A stretch of DNA of 64,000 nt from Bacteroides propionicifaciens DSM 19291 = JCM 14649 (GTDB lineage: Bacteria > Bacteroidota > Bacteroidia > Bacteroidales > Bacteroidaceae), in contig NZ_AQWS01000016.1 of the NCBI RefSeq assembly GCF_000375405.1, positions 1 to 64,000 of the forward strand, read 5' to 3'. The position numbers and the translations under genes were made by a program. How positions within the stretch are numbered: position 1 is the first letter of the stretch; each line of letters opens with the position of its first letter. This document shows, one piece after another, positions 18,682-29,348 of this stretch. The notes under the pieces were generated by a model. It had not been told where the DNA came from, searched no databases, and saw only the letters and a program-made list of their open reading frames with translations.

Positions 18682-20199
18682 ATGAGAAAGAAAGCTCTAT
18701 TGGTAATCCTTGATGGATGGGGTATAGGTAATAAAGGTAAAGCAGATGTTATATCTAATACACCAACTCCTTATTGGGATGAGTTAGTAAAAACTTACCC
18801 ACATTCTCAGCTTCAAGCTAGTGGCGAGGACGTTGGTTTACCAAAAGGTCAGATGGGTAATTCTGAGGTAGGTCACCTTAATATTGGTGCTGGTAGAATT
18901 GTTTTTCAAGACTTGGTTAAGATTAATCGTGCTTGTGCTGACAATAGCATCAAAGAAAACCCTGCAGTAAAAAAAGCATTTACTTATGCTAAAGAGAACA
19001 ATAAACGTGTTCATCTTATGGGATTGGCTTCAGATGGTGGAGTTCATAGTTCTTTAGATCACCTTTATAAACTTTGCGAAACTGCTAACGATTACGGTGT
19101 TCAAGATACGCTAATTCATTGCTTTATGGACGGTCGTGATACTGATCCTAAGAGTGGAAAGGGCTTCATTGAGGCTATAGAAGCTGAGTGTGCTAAAACT
19201 ACAGGTAAAATAGCTACGCTTATCGGACGCTACTATGCGATGGACCGTGACAAACGTTGGGAAAGAGTAAAAGAGGCTTATGACCTGCTTGTTGACGGAA
19301 AAGGCGAAAAAGTTACTTCTCTCTCTGATGCTGTGCAAGCTTCGTACGATGAGGGTGTAACTGACGAATTCATTAAGCCAATCGTTAATGCTAATGTTGA
19401 CGGTAAAATCAATGAGGGTGATGTTGTTATCTTCTTTAACTATCGTAACGATAGGGCTAAAGAGTTGACTATCGTTCTTTCTCAAACAGATATGCCAGAG
19501 GCTGGAATGAAAACAGTTCCTAATCTTCAGTACTTCTGTATGACTCCTTACGATGCTTCATTCAAAAATGTAAGTATATTATTCGATAAAGACAATGTTG
19601 AAAATACATTGGGTGAATATATCGATGCGAAGGGTCTAACTCAACTACATATTGCTGAAACAGAAAAATATGCTCACGTTACCTTCTTCTTTAACGGTGG
19701 TCGTGAACAACCTTACAGTGCTGAAGATAGAATATTAGTACCTTCTCCCAAGGTGGCTACTTATGATCTTAAGCCTGAAATGAGTGCATACGAGATTAAG
19801 GATAAATTAGTTGCAGCTATCAAAGAAGATAAATATGACTTTATTGTTGTTAACTATGCTAATGGCGATATGGTAGGTCATACTGGTGTTTATAAGGCTA
19901 TCCAAAAGGCTATCGTAGCAGTTGATGAGTGCCTCAAAGAGACTATTGAAGCAGCTAATGCAGCTGGCTATGAGTCAATAATTATTGCTGATCACGGTAA
20001 TGCCGATCACGCAATGAATGAAGACAATTCACCAAACACTGCTCACTCACTTAACCCAGTTCCTTGTATTTACGTTACTGAAAACAAAGACGCGAAGGTT
20101 GCTGATGGTATCTTAGCTGACGTAGCTCCAACCATGCTTCATATTATGGGTCTAGAAGCTCCTAAGGAGATGAATGGTAAAATATTAATTAAAGACTAA
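18682..20199 (+). CDS. gpmI: 2,3-bisphosphoglycerate-independent phosphoglycerate mutase, 505 aa
   Basis: Glycolytic enzyme that interconverts 3- and 2-phosphoglycerate using two Mn ions and a phosphoserine intermediate. The first metal site is L-D-G-W-G, the catalytic serine is S61 in G-N-S-E-V-G-H, and metal ligands occur in A-D-H-G-N-A-D-H near 433-440 and T-A-H-S near 453. Length is normal for the family. It is monocistronic between a promoter element and a strong terminator. Codon choice is more biased than in its neighbours, as expected for an abundant enzyme. Confidence 0.97.
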   Translation: MRKKALLVILDGWGIGNKGKADVISNTPTPYWDELVKTYPHSQLQASGEDVGLPKGQMGNSEVGHLNIGAGRIVFQDLVKINRACADNSIKENPAVKKAFTYAKENNKRVHLMGLASDGGVHSSLDHLYKLCETANDYGVQDTLIHCFMDGRDTDPKSGKGFIEAIEAECAKTTGKIATLIGRYYAMDRDKRWERVKEAYDLLVDGKGEKVTSLSDAVQASYDEGVTDEFIKPIVNANVDGKINEGDVVIFFNYRNDRAKELTIVLSQTDMPEAGMKTVPNLQYFCMTPYDASFKNVSILFDKDNVENTLGEYIDAKGLTQLHIAETEKYAHVTFFFNGGREQPYSAEDRILVPSPKVATYDLKPEMSAYEIKDKLVAAIKEDKYDFIVVNYANGDMVGHTGVYKAIQKAIVAVDECLKETIEAANAAGYESIIIADHGNADHAMNEDNSPNTAHSLNPVPCIYVTENKDAKVADGILADVAPTMLHIMGLEAPKEMNGKILIKD

Positions 20200-20224
20200 T
20201 CTTAATTTGATAAGTCTTAATAGG

Positions 20225-20255
20225 AAATACCCTTGTGCTGAGCAAGGGTATTTTT
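20225..20255 (+). terminator. Terminator of gpmI
   Basis: Perfect 11-bp arms (20225-20235 and 20243-20253) with a 7-base loop end in a T-run. Confidence 0.88.
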
Positions 20256-20276
20256 ATAAGATAAAGTAGTGTATTT

Positions 20277-20867
20277 ATGATTCAAATTGATGATGTAGTT
20301 ATTTCGCTAGATGTTCTGCGTGATAAGTTTATTTGCGATTTAGGCGTTTGTAAAGGTGCTTGCTGTATTGAAGGTGACGCAGGAGCTCCTGTCGAAAATG
20401 ATGAGGTTAGTAAACTTCAAGAGGTTTTACCTATTGTTTGGGATGACTTATCCGATTCGGCTAAAGCCGTAATTGACCAGCAAGGTGTGGTTTATACCGA
20501 TGAAGATGGTGACATTGTTACTTCTATCGTTAATGGTAAAGACTGTGTCTTTACTTGTTATGACCAGAGTGGACTTTGTTCTTGTGCTATCGAAAAAGCG
20601 CACCGTGAGGGTAAAACTGATTTCTATAAACCGATCTCTTGTCATCTCTATCCCATTAGGGTTGGGAACTATGGTACCTATAAGTCGGTGGGCTACCATC
20701 GCTGGGAAATATGTAAGGCGGCAGTTCTTTTGGGAGAAAAAGAGAATCTACCCATTTATAAATTTCTTAAGACACCACTCATTCGCAAATTTGGTGAAGC
20801 TTGGTACGAGCAACTAGAAGTTGCTGTTGAGGAGTTGAAGAATGCAGGTTATATTCCGCAAAAATAA
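20277..20867 (+). CDS. DUF3109 family Cys-rich protein, 196 aa
   Basis: The opening I-D-D-V-V-I-S followed by C-D-L-G-V-C-K-G-A-C-C and later C-V-F-T-C-Y, C-S-C-A-I-E-K-A-H and C-H-L-Y-P-I-R define DUF3109, a family common in Bacteroidota. Ten or so cysteines in paired spacing suggest a bound metal or Fe-S cluster, similar to YkgJ-type proteins; this is inference. No signal peptide is seen. It starts about 22 bp after the gpmI terminator. The function is unknown. Confidence 0.85.
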   Translation: MIQIDDVVISLDVLRDKFICDLGVCKGACCIEGDAGAPVENDEVSKLQEVLPIVWDDLSDSAKAVIDQQGVVYTDEDGDIVTSIVNGKDCVFTCYDQSGLCSCAIEKAHREGKTDFYKPISCHLYPIRVGNYGTYKSVGYHRWEICKAAVLLGEKENLPIYKFLKTPLIRKFGEAWYEQLEVAVEELKNAGYIPQK

Positions 20868-20887
20868 CCACTATTGATATAAATAAT

Positions 20888-20920
20888 AAGCGGGTAATGA
20901 GTTTGTCTCATTACCCGCTT
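20888..20920. terminator. Convergent terminator between the DUF3109 gene and gyrB
   Basis: Perfect 14-bp arms (20888-20901 and 20907-20920) with a 5-base loop. It sits between convergent genes and can serve both, although the T-run (TCTCTTTT) is better on the plus strand. Confidence 0.8.
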
Positions 20921-20963
20921 TCTCTTTTGTAAGATGAGAGGTCGGATTTATAAATAAAGGCTC

Positions 20964-22946
<1,983 letters not shown>

Positions 22947-22951
22947 CTAAA

Positions 22952-22959
22952 CAAAGATA
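22952..22959 (-). promoter_or_regulatory. Promoter -7 element of gyrB
   Basis: The minus strand reads TATCTTTG, a perfect TAnnTTTG match 29 bp upstream of the gyrB start. No -33 match is seen. Confidence 0.5.
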
Positions 22960-23083
22960 GTGAAAATACTCCATATTTGGGGTCTAATTCGCTTATTATC
23001 TACTGTCTAATGATTGGATTTGTTGCCTGTTATTTTAAATGGTCTTATGCGACTCTGGAACGTTTAGTGAGGGGCGTAATGAC

Positions 23084-23117
23084 AAAAAAACTCAAACTAA
23101 TAAATAGTTTGAGTTTT
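23084..23117 (-). terminator. Terminator of the first tRNA-Glu/rpsT unit
   Basis: On the minus strand, 13-bp perfect arms (23105-23117 and 23087-23099) close a 5-base loop and are followed by T residues (A-run at 23084-23090 on the plus strand). A second small hairpin lies at 23141-23157, between the rpsT stop and this terminator. Confidence 0.85.
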
Positions 23118-23170
23118 AATCTATATTGACTTATGTTTGTATCGTTTCTTAAACGATCACGATTTTGATC

Positions 23171-23428
23171 TTATGCTTCTAGAGCGTTGATGTGTTTCGC
23201 AATCTTTGATTTAAGATTAGCTGCTTTTTTCCAGTGGATAAAATTCTTCTTAGCTAGCTTATCAATCATCTTAGCAACACGAGGAAATAGCTCTTCTGCT
23301 TCTTGCTTGTTAGTAGTAGTACGAATTGTTCTAACAGAATTTCTCATGGTTCTACCATAATATCTATTCTGAAGTCTTTTCTTTTGATCCTGACGGATTC
23401 TTTTTATTGATGATTTATGATTTGCCAT
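23171..23428 (-). CDS. rpsT: 30S ribosomal protein S20, copy A, 85 aa
   Basis: S20 is a primary 16S rRNA-binding protein of the 30S body. The basic start ([11 protein letters not shown]) and the helical C-terminus ([13 protein letters not shown]) are typical. It is the second gene of a tRNA-Glu/rpsT unit. An almost identical unit lies immediately upstream. The first 30 residues are identical to copy B; differences lie at about 31-55 and at the C-terminus, where this copy ends N-A-L-E-A. Confidence 0.96.
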   Translation of the reverse strand: MANHKSSIKRIRQDQKKRLQNRYYGRTMRNSVRTIRTTTNKQEAEELFPRVAKMIDKLAKKNFIHWKKAANLKSKIAKHINALEA

Positions 23429-23463
23429 CTTTTTAGACTAATCTTTTAATTTTGTTTATAATG

Positions 23464-23535
23464 TAGCCCGTAGGAGAGTCGAACTCCTCTTTCCAGGATG
23501 AAAACCTGGCGTCCTAACCGATAGACGAACGGGCC
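23464..23535 (-). tRNA. tRNA-Glu (anticodon UUC), copy A
   Basis: A 72-nt cloverleaf. The acceptor arms GGCCCGU and ACGGGCU pair with a G-U at position 1. The anticodon stem CCAGG/CCUGG holds loop UUUUCAU with anticodon UUC. The T arm contains GUUCGAC. CCA is not encoded. The same 72 bases occur again at 24021-24092. It lies 35 nt upstream of rpsT, so RNase P and 3' processing would release both RNAs from one precursor. Confidence 0.95.
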
Positions 23536-23572
23536 ATTTTATGCATTGCCTAACTTTCGCTAGTATCTTTTG

Positions 23573-23604
23573 CAAATGTAAAGTGTTTTTTTTAGACTAC
23601 AAAA
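23573..23604 (-). promoter_or_regulatory. Promoter of tRNA-Glu/rpsT unit A
   Basis: Minus strand: TTTTG, 19 bp, then TACATTTG. This is a full match to the Bacteroidota consensus, with a leader of about 30 nt before the tRNA. Confidence 0.8.
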
Positions 23605-23671
23605 CAAATCAGATGAAATGTTTTCACTAAAAATGCTTATCTCTCAATAGGCTTTTGCTTTACATAATAAA

Positions 23672-23695
23672 GGCTGAACAATTTAAAGTCCAGCC
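23672..23695 (-). terminator. Weak terminator of the second tRNA-Glu/rpsT unit
   Basis: On the minus strand, arms 23688-23695 and 23672-23679 pair with one mismatch and are followed by TTTATT. It is weaker than the terminator of unit A. Some read-through into the promoter of unit A is likely. Confidence 0.45.
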
Positions 23696-23731
23696 ATTAA
23701 ATATTTTGTATTTCTTTTTAAAAGAAATTAA

Positions 23732-23983
23732 TTAAAGGCTATTGATGTGCTTAGCAATCTTTGATTTTAAATTAGCTGCTTTTTTCCAGTGGATAAAGTT
23801 TTTCTTAGCTAACTTATCAACCATCTTTGCAACCTTTGGAAACATTTCTTCAGCTTCCTTTTTATCCGTAGTCAAGCGAATTGTTCTAACAGCATTTCTC
23901 ATGGTTCTACCATAATATCTGTTTTGAAGTCTTTTCTTTTGATCCTGACGGATTCTCTTTATTGATGATTTATGATTTGCCAT
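23732..23983 (-). CDS. rpsT: 30S ribosomal protein S20, copy B, 83 aa
   Basis: Second complete S20. It differs from copy A by conservative changes such as A-V for S-V at about 31, L-T-T-D-K-K for T-T-T-N-K-Q, M for L, K for R and V for I, and it ends H-I-N-S-L without the last two residues. The first 90 bases are nearly identical in DNA to copy A. Both copies look functional. Bacteria normally carry one rpsT. Confidence 0.95.
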   Translation of the reverse strand: MANHKSSIKRIRQDQKKRLQNRYYGRTMRNAVRTIRLTTDKKEAEEMFPKVAKMVDKLAKKNFIHWKKAANLKSKIAKHINSL

Positions 23984-24020
23984 TTTGACTAATCTTTTAA
24001 TTTAAGTTATCTTTAAAATG

Positions 24021-24092
24021 TAGCCCGTAGGAGAGTCGAACTCCTCTTTCCAGGATGAAAACCTGGCGTCCTAACCGATAGACGAACGGGCC
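24021..24092 (-). tRNA. tRNA-Glu (anticodon UUC), copy B
   Basis: Same 72-nt sequence as copy A, including acceptor, anticodon UUC and T arm. It lies 37 nt upstream of rpsT copy B. The identity against diverged flanks suggests either recent duplication or ongoing gene conversion. Confidence 0.95.
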
Positions 24093-24144
24093 ATTAAAAC
24101 AGAGTTGCTTTCGCTTTTCTTATCTGTTTCGCTCTAATGCGATG

Positions 24145-24176
24145 CAAATGTATCACAAAGTTTTTAAACTTCAAAA
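24145..24176 (-). promoter_or_regulatory. Promoter of tRNA-Glu/rpsT unit B
   Basis: Minus strand: TTTTG, 19 bp, TACATTTG, the same elements and spacing as unit A, although the DNA between them differs. Confidence 0.8.
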
Positions 24177-24323
24177 CATTTTATGTAAAATATATTGTCG
24201 TTTTTGTGGTTTTATTTTTGAGTCTATGCATAATTGGCTTATAAACAAATGGTTGTTGCTTTAATGCATAGATTGCAATAATAAAGTTTTTATTACTTAA
24301 TATCCTTGTATGGGATTAATCTT

Positions 24324-24331
24324 TATCTTTG
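24324..24331 (+). promoter_or_regulatory. Promoter -7 element of recO
   Basis: TATCTTTG is a perfect TAnnTTTG match 46 bp before the recO ATG. The nearest TTG (24306-24308) is only 15 bp upstream, shorter than ideal. Confidence 0.45.
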
Positions 24332-24377
24332 GATAAACTTTTGCAACCTTAAATATGGTTACTTTTATTGACTCTTT

Positions 24378-25106
24378 ATGGATATAAAAACTGACGGAAT
24401 AGTACTACGTATTATTAAATATAACGACCGTTCTCATATTGTAGATCTATACTCTCAAGAGCTTGGACGGTGTGCTGTGTTGGTTAATATCTCCAAATCA
24501 ACCAAGTCTAAGCTTAAAAGTAATCTTTTTCAACCCCTGTCGATTTTGGATTTGAACTTATCCAAAACAAATAAGTCCTCGCTATATAGGCTCAAAGATG
24601 TCAAGTTGAGCTATACGTTTCAGTCCATACCTTTTCACCCTGTAAAGTCCGCATTGGCCTTTTACATTGCTGAATTCTTATACTATGCCGTGCGTGATGA
24701 AAACATTAATAAGCCCTTGTTCGATTATTTAGACCATTCTATGCGTTGGCTAGATAGCTGTGAGGTAGGTTACGCAAATTTCCATTTGGTCTTTTTGATA
24801 AGGTTATCTCGGTTTTTAGGTCTTTATCCCAATTACTCCGATTATCATAGAGGGGATTATTTTGACTTGCTTAATGCTTGTTTTTGCTCTTCTCAGCCTC
24901 TGCATCCTCGCTTCTTAAAGGGTGATGAATCTGTCTTCATACTCAAACTCATGCGTATGAATTACGATTCTATGCACTTATTCAAATTCTCACGACACGA
25001 TCGTGCTCGAATTCTTCATATCCTAAATGATTTCTACAAAATACATATTCCTAACTTTCCAGATCTAAAGTCACTCGATGTTTTAAAAGAGCTATTTGAG
25101 GATTAA
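24378..25106 (+). CDS. recO: DNA repair protein RecO, 242 aa
   Basis: RecO anneals single strands and loads RecA with RecR in gap repair. The N-terminal OB fold starts with the typical T-D-G-I-V-L-R and L-Y-S-Q-E-L-G-R. The helical C-terminal domain follows, with A-F-Y-I-A-E-F-L near 95. The zinc-finger cysteines of some RecO proteins are absent; only a C-F-C near 174 is seen, as is common in this phylum. It is a single gene. Confidence 0.9.
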   Translation: MDIKTDGIVLRIIKYNDRSHIVDLYSQELGRCAVLVNISKSTKSKLKSNLFQPLSILDLNLSKTNKSSLYRLKDVKLSYTFQSIPFHPVKSALAFYIAEFLYYAVRDENINKPLFDYLDHSMRWLDSCEVGYANFHLVFLIRLSRFLGLYPNYSDYHRGDYFDLLNACFCSSQPLHPRFLKGDESVFILKLMRMNYDSMHLFKFSRHDRARILHILNDFYKIHIPNFPDLKSLDVLKELFED

Positions 25107-25238
25107 GCCTTTTAGGTTAACGGCTAAACTCTTGAGTTGTTTTTTGGGGTTTATGTGAGTAGGTGGTTGGCTAGAGGCAAGCTAGTGGTTATATGGCTGC
25201 GAATAACTCATTTTAATTTATGACTTGGGGTTAGGACA

Positions 25239-25276
25239 TAAAAAAAGCGTACCTGTTTAGTTTGGTACGCCTTTTA
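25239..25276. terminator. Bidirectional terminator between recO and the yqeY-like gene
   Basis: Arms 25247-25253 and 25264-25270 pair perfectly. An A-run precedes (25239-25246) and TTTT follows, so both converging transcripts can end here. The preceding 130 bp after recO show nothing else. Confidence 0.75.
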
Positions 25277-25294
25277 AAATATTCTTCTTGGGTC

Positions 25295-25744
25295 TTATCC
25301 CAATAACTCTTTAACCTTATTCGAAATAGCTTTTCCTTCAGCTTTGCCTGCTAGCTCTGTAGTGGCAAGCCCCATGACTTTACCCATGTCCTTCATTGTC
25401 GAAGCGCCTACACGCTCTACAATTTCTTTTATTTTTGAGGTAAGTTCCTCTTGGCTGAGTTGTTGAGGTTGGTATTTCTCTAAAACTTCTACTTGAGCTA
25501 ATTCTTCATCCGCTAGATCTTGTCTGTTCTGCTCGGCATAGATTGAAGCAGAATCTTTCCCTTGCTTAATTAACTTCTGAATGATTCTCAGGGCATCGGC
25601 ATCGCTAAGCTCGTTGTGTGCTCCAGGTGCTGTTTTTGCCTCCAGAAAATTCTTCTTAATTGTGCGTAGTACTTGTAAGGATAGCTTGTCTTTGGCTTTC
25701 ATTGCAGCCTTAAGGTCCTCGTTGATCTGTTCAAATAAACTCAT
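25295..25744 (-). CDS. GatB/YqeY domain protein, 149 aa
   Basis: Stand-alone helical YqeY-type protein related to the C-terminal tRNA-binding domain of GatB. Motifs are K-D-K-L-S-L-Q-V-L-R near 18-27 and T-M-K-D-M-G-K-V-M-G near 115-124. The role is not firmly known; involvement with tRNA is inferred from the domain. It follows ftsZ by 13 bp, so it is probably the last gene of the dcw transcript, as often in Bacteroidota. Confidence 0.88.
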   Translation of the reverse strand: MSLFEQINEDLKAAMKAKDKLSLQVLRTIKKNFLEAKTAPGAHNELSDADALRIIQKLIKQGKDSASIYAEQNRQDLADEELAQVEVLEKYQPQQLSQEELTSKIKEIVERVGASTMKDMGKVMGLATTELAGKAEGKAISNKVKELLG

Positions 25745-25757
25745 AATATATTTATTA

Positions 25758-27104
25758 TTAAAAATTAATCACTCGGTTGGTTGTATCTTCCTTATCAACT
25801 TTTGTTTCGGGAAGTCCTTGCGATGTTGTTAGGTTTGCTATGATGTTAAGTTTGCTTTTTGTCCTTTCGTAGGTTGGTGTATTTTCCACCTCAGCAATTA
25901 CTTTATTATTATCTAAGTCTTCGGAAGTAAAGAGATAGATATTATTCTGTTTCTTAAGTGCTCTGTTTCTTGCATTGATTGCACCCTCACCATATGCAGC
26001 CTTTATTCTTCTGACTATGATTTCTCTCTTTCTCTCTTCCTCTATCATTAGGGCATCTTCTTCGTCACGAGTGCGTTCTTTACGTCTATCACTCATGCCT
26101 GGTACATCTTCGACACCAAAACCTGTAGCCAGAATAGTTACCTTAACCTCTTTGCCCAAAGTTTCATCTATTGCCATACCCCAGATAACTTCGACCTCTT
26201 CTTTGAATTTGCTCATGAATTCGTGAACTTCATTAAACTCATCCATCATTACATCGTCCGAACAGTAGATGTTTAACATCACTTTCTTTGCGTTAAAGAT
26301 GTCATTATTATTGAGTAAGGGAGAGTGAAGTGCATCGTTAATAGCTTTGGAAAGACGATTGTCTCCTCCACCAAATCCAGTGCTCATAATGGCTACTCCA
26401 CCATCTTTAAGGATGGTGTTGACATCGGCAAAGTCTAAGTTGATTTTTCCTTTCTTCGTGATCAGTTCCGCAATACTTTTTGCAGCAATAGAGAGTGTGT
26501 CGTCGGCCTTGGCAAAGGCATTCATTAAGGTAAGATCCGAATAGATCTCTCTAAGTCTTTCGTTATTGATAACCAATAATGCATCAACGCTGTTGGCAAG
26601 TCTCTCCACACCGTCAAGGGCTTGAATGATTTTTTTCTCACCTTCAAACAAGAAAGGTATGGTTACGATACCCACAGTCAATATTCCCATCTCTTTGGCT
26701 GTGCTTGCGATAACAGGGGCAGCTCCAGTACCTGTTCCACCACCCATGCCAGCGGTTATAAAGACCATCTTAGTGCCATCGTGAAGCATTTGTTCAATCT
26801 CTTCGATGCTCTCTTGTGCCGCATCTTTGGCTCTTTCGGGTTTATTACCAGCGCCTAAACCTCGAGTAGTCTCTTTCCCTAATTGGATTCTAAGAGGTAC
26901 GGGCGATTCTAGAAGGGCTTGATTATCTGTATTGCAAAGTACAAAAGAAACATCGTGAATGCCTTCTTTAAACATATGACTAACCGCATTACCACCTCCA
27001 CCACCAACACCAATAACTTTAATTATTTTGGGGGCGCTTGTGGGGATATCAAAACTTTGTAAATCTTTCAATTCTTTATCTATAGTATCCATGGCATTAA
27101 TCAT
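25758..27104 (-). CDS. ftsZ: Cell division GTPase FtsZ, 448 aa
   Basis: Tubulin homologue that forms the Z ring. The nucleotide loop is G-V-G-G-G-G-G-N near 32-39, the tubulin signature [10 protein letters not shown] is at 121-130 and the T7 loop N-L-D-F-A-D lies near 222. A variable linker of about 90 residues leads to the C-terminal peptide that binds FtsA. The ATG overlaps the ftsA stop (TAATG). A second in-frame ATG at 27092 could also be used. Confidence 0.97.
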   Translation of the reverse strand: MINAMDTIDKELKDLQSFDIPTSAPKIIKVIGVGGGGGNAVSHMFKEGIHDVSFVLCNTDNQALLESPVPLRIQLGKETTRGLGAGNKPERAKDAAQESIEEIEQMLHDGTKMVFITAGMGGGTGTGAAPVIASTAKEMGILTVGIVTIPFLFEGEKKIIQALDGVERLANSVDALLVINNERLREIYSDLTLMNAFAKADDTLSIAAKSIAELITKKGKINLDFADVNTILKDGGVAIMSTGFGGGDNRLSKAINDALHSPLLNNNDIFNAKKVMLNIYCSDDVMMDEFNEVHEFMSKFKEEVEVIWGMAIDETLGKEVKVTILATGFGVEDVPGMSDRRKERTRDEEDALMIEEERKREIIVRRIKAAYGEGAINARNRALKKQNNIYLFTSEDLDNNKVIAEVENTPTYERTKSKLNIIANLTTSQGLPETKVDKEDTTNRVINF

Positions 27105-28588
27105 TATTTTAACTCGTCATTTTCGTCAAAGATGTTCTTTTGTAAATCTTCGAATGTGCTGAAGAGTGATTGTTTCCAAGACTTTTTCTTTTTCTTTTTG
27201 CTTCTCTCTTGCTCTAAGTCTTTTTCTTTGGCTTTTTGTAGTTCTAGTTTTTCTAGCTTTTCCTTCTCAGCTTTTTTCTTAGCCTCTTCTTGCTCTTGAA
27301 TGAGTTTCTGTTCTGCTAGAAGTTGCTCGGGAGTTTTAGTTTCTGGTAAATCTTGCTTAGTTGTCTCTTGATCTTCGATAAGATTTTCTGCTTCGAATAT
27401 TTTGCCTGTTGTTGGAGCCTCAATTTTAGCACAGTTCATCTCACTTGCAGCCAGTAATCCTAAAACTGTATTTAGACTATGAGGTGCAGCTTTTTCCTTG
27501 ATCTCGGCAATACGCTTTGAATGTATAATATCAATACAAGGTTTGGCTAGCTTAATTCTTTCGATGCGCGTAATTTTTCGAATTAGCTCTTTTAGTCCTA
27601 CTAAATTGGCTCCTCCTCCAGTAATAACAAATCCTGCTAGAAGTTGATCGTCATAACCAGAGAGTTGAATTTGATTCCACACGTTAGCTATGATTTCTTC
27701 GGCTCGTGCGTGGATCATTTCATTAACCTTAAAGATTGATATCTCACGTGTCTTTTCTTCGTCTAAGAAGAATGTCTCGATGACTTCATCATCCTCATCC
27801 TTATAGTTTAAATCGGCTAGGCGTAGTTTTAGATATTCTGCTCGGCTCTCTTCGATCTTTAATGAAGCCAAATCTTTTGTGATATTATTGGCTCCCAATG
27901 GGATTACAGTTAAAAAGCGTAATATCTCATTTTTGTATATGGCAACGGTAGTTGTTTCAGCCCCAAAATCGACAAAGGCACATCCTGCTCTTTTGTCGGC
28001 CTCGGGTACCAATAGCTTAGCAGCGGCTAGTGGTGATACAAGTAAGTCAGCAATTTCAATATTTGCTTTCTCGAATGAGTGTAATAAGTTTTTTCGAGCA
28101 TCTTCACGTGCTACAATATTGAGGTAATGACCTTCTATATGATCACTAGCAACTCCTACGGGGTCTTTCTGGAAGTTATCTCCAATTTTAAACTCTTGTG
28201 GAACAACTTCGAGTATTACTTTATTATCCACAGGCAGTCCAATGTTTTCATCTGATATCGAATCAATAAGACTCTGTGAAATTATTTCTATTTTACCCAA
28301 GGAGCGATTGATTACACTTTTTATGGTATGGACCGATTGGCCGCTAATACCCACATACACCTTCGCTATTTTGCTGTCTAGGGTCTCTTCTAGATTTTTT
28401 ATAATGTCGATAAGACTTTGGCTAGTTTTATCGATATTATAAACAAGTCCTTTTCTCATGTAAGAGGTAGCTTCTTCTTGAGCATAGGCTAGCACTTGAA
28501 GTGTGCCATCCTCATTCTTCTTTCCTGCTATTCCAGAAATTCTTGTTGAACTTAACTCAACTGCTGCTATAAATTCTGTCATTGCCAT
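27104..28588 (-). CDS. ftsA: Cell division protein FtsA, 494 aa
   Basis: Actin-like protein that tethers FtsZ filaments to the membrane. The SHS2 and ATPase motifs are present, including F-V-D-F-G-A-E-T-T near 197-205 and V-I-T-G-G-G-A-N-L near 324. About 90 extra residues at the C-terminus form a Lys/Glu-rich, coiled-coil-like stretch ending in a run of six lysines and a short amphipathic helix (S-W-K-Q-S-L-F-S-T-F) that likely binds the membrane. This extension is longer than in Escherichia coli FtsA but usual in this phylum. Confidence 0.95.
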   Translation of the reverse strand: MAMTEFIAAVELSSTRISGIAGKKNEDGTLQVLAYAQEEATSYMRKGLVYNIDKTSQSLIDIIKNLEETLDSKIAKVYVGISGQSVHTIKSVINRSLGKIEIISQSLIDSISDENIGLPVDNKVILEVVPQEFKIGDNFQKDPVGVASDHIEGHYLNIVAREDARKNLLHSFEKANIEIADLLVSPLAAAKLLVPEADKRAGCAFVDFGAETTTVAIYKNEILRFLTVIPLGANNITKDLASLKIEESRAEYLKLRLADLNYKDEDDEVIETFFLDEEKTREISIFKVNEMIHARAEEIIANVWNQIQLSGYDDQLLAGFVITGGGANLVGLKELIRKITRIERIKLAKPCIDIIHSKRIAEIKEKAAPHSLNTVLGLLAASEMNCAKIEAPTTGKIFEAENLIEDQETTKQDLPETKTPEQLLAEQKLIQEQEEAKKKAEKEKLEKLELQKAKEKDLEQERSKKKKKKSWKQSLFSTFEDLQKNIFDENDELK

Positions 28589-28596
28589 ATATATAG

Positions 28597-29340
28597 TTAA
28601 TTATTATTTGCTTTCGTACAAATGACTTGATTGCTTATCTCAATGTTTATCACTTTGTATTTGTTCCAACCCACTTGGTTGAGAACTTTATCATAAAATA
28701 TTTTTAGACGCTTTAATTTGTCTTTGTAATCACTCAAATCACCAAGAATAACGATATGTTCTCCAACTCGAGGGATTATTTCGATCTGATTCTTTTTAAC
28801 AACATGTACCTGACTGATTTGGTTGTTCCAAAAGTCATCTTCATCAATATAATTAATAAAATCATAAAGTTCCCCCTGAAGATGCTCTTTTGTTATGTTT
28901 CCTGTTACTACAGGTAAGTCAGCTACACACCTTGTGTTTGAGGGCATTATTCCACGTTTATTGTCAACAAGAAATGAACCAAGTGTGTTCGATGAGACCC
29001 TCAGTACAGGGATTTTTTGATGAATATCTATACCTATTTTATTGCTTGGCGTTTTATAACACTGTACTTGATCGATCAGTGGGTGCTTCTGTAGCTGATT
29101 CTCTATTTTCTTTGTAGATATTTGCTCCATCTTTGTATCGATGGGGTACATCTTATGACGTTTTAGTATGGCGAATACTTCATTCTTGGAAATGAAGTCT
29201 CCGTGTTCAGAATCTTTGATTGTTAGCTCTATATCAGTACAAACTCTTTCTGGATCAGAAGAGTTAAGTACCGTAACAGCTAGTAATAGATAAACTACCA
29301 CTGAAATGACGAAAAACAATATGAAGATTCTCTTAATCAT
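28597..29340 (-). CDS. ftsQ: Cell division protein FtsQ/DivIB, 247 aa
   Basis: Bitopic divisome protein that links early and late division proteins with FtsB and FtsL. One membrane helix lies at about 4-26, followed by a periplasmic domain with a weak POTRA-like region and a C-terminal beta domain. Sequence conservation is low, so the call rests mainly on size, topology and position between murC and ftsA. Confidence 0.85.
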   Translation of the reverse strand: MIKRIFILFFVISVVVYLLLAVTVLNSSDPERVCTDIELTIKDSEHGDFISKNEVFAILKRHKMYPIDTKMEQISTKKIENQLQKHPLIDQVQCYKTPSNKIGIDIHQKIPVLRVSSNTLGSFLVDNKRGIMPSNTRCVADLPVVTGNITKEHLQGELYDFINYIDEDDFWNNQISQVHVVKKNQIEIIPRVGEHIVILGDLSDYKDKLKRLKIFYDKVLNQVGWNKYKVINIEISNQVICTKANNN

Positions 29341-29348
29341 AGTTTATA

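Noticed and set aside
23171-24092. Assembly artefact as explanation for the two tRNA-Glu/rpsT units
   Set aside because: The units differ in S20 residues, spacers and terminators, so they are not a simple repeated read; long reads would still be decisive.
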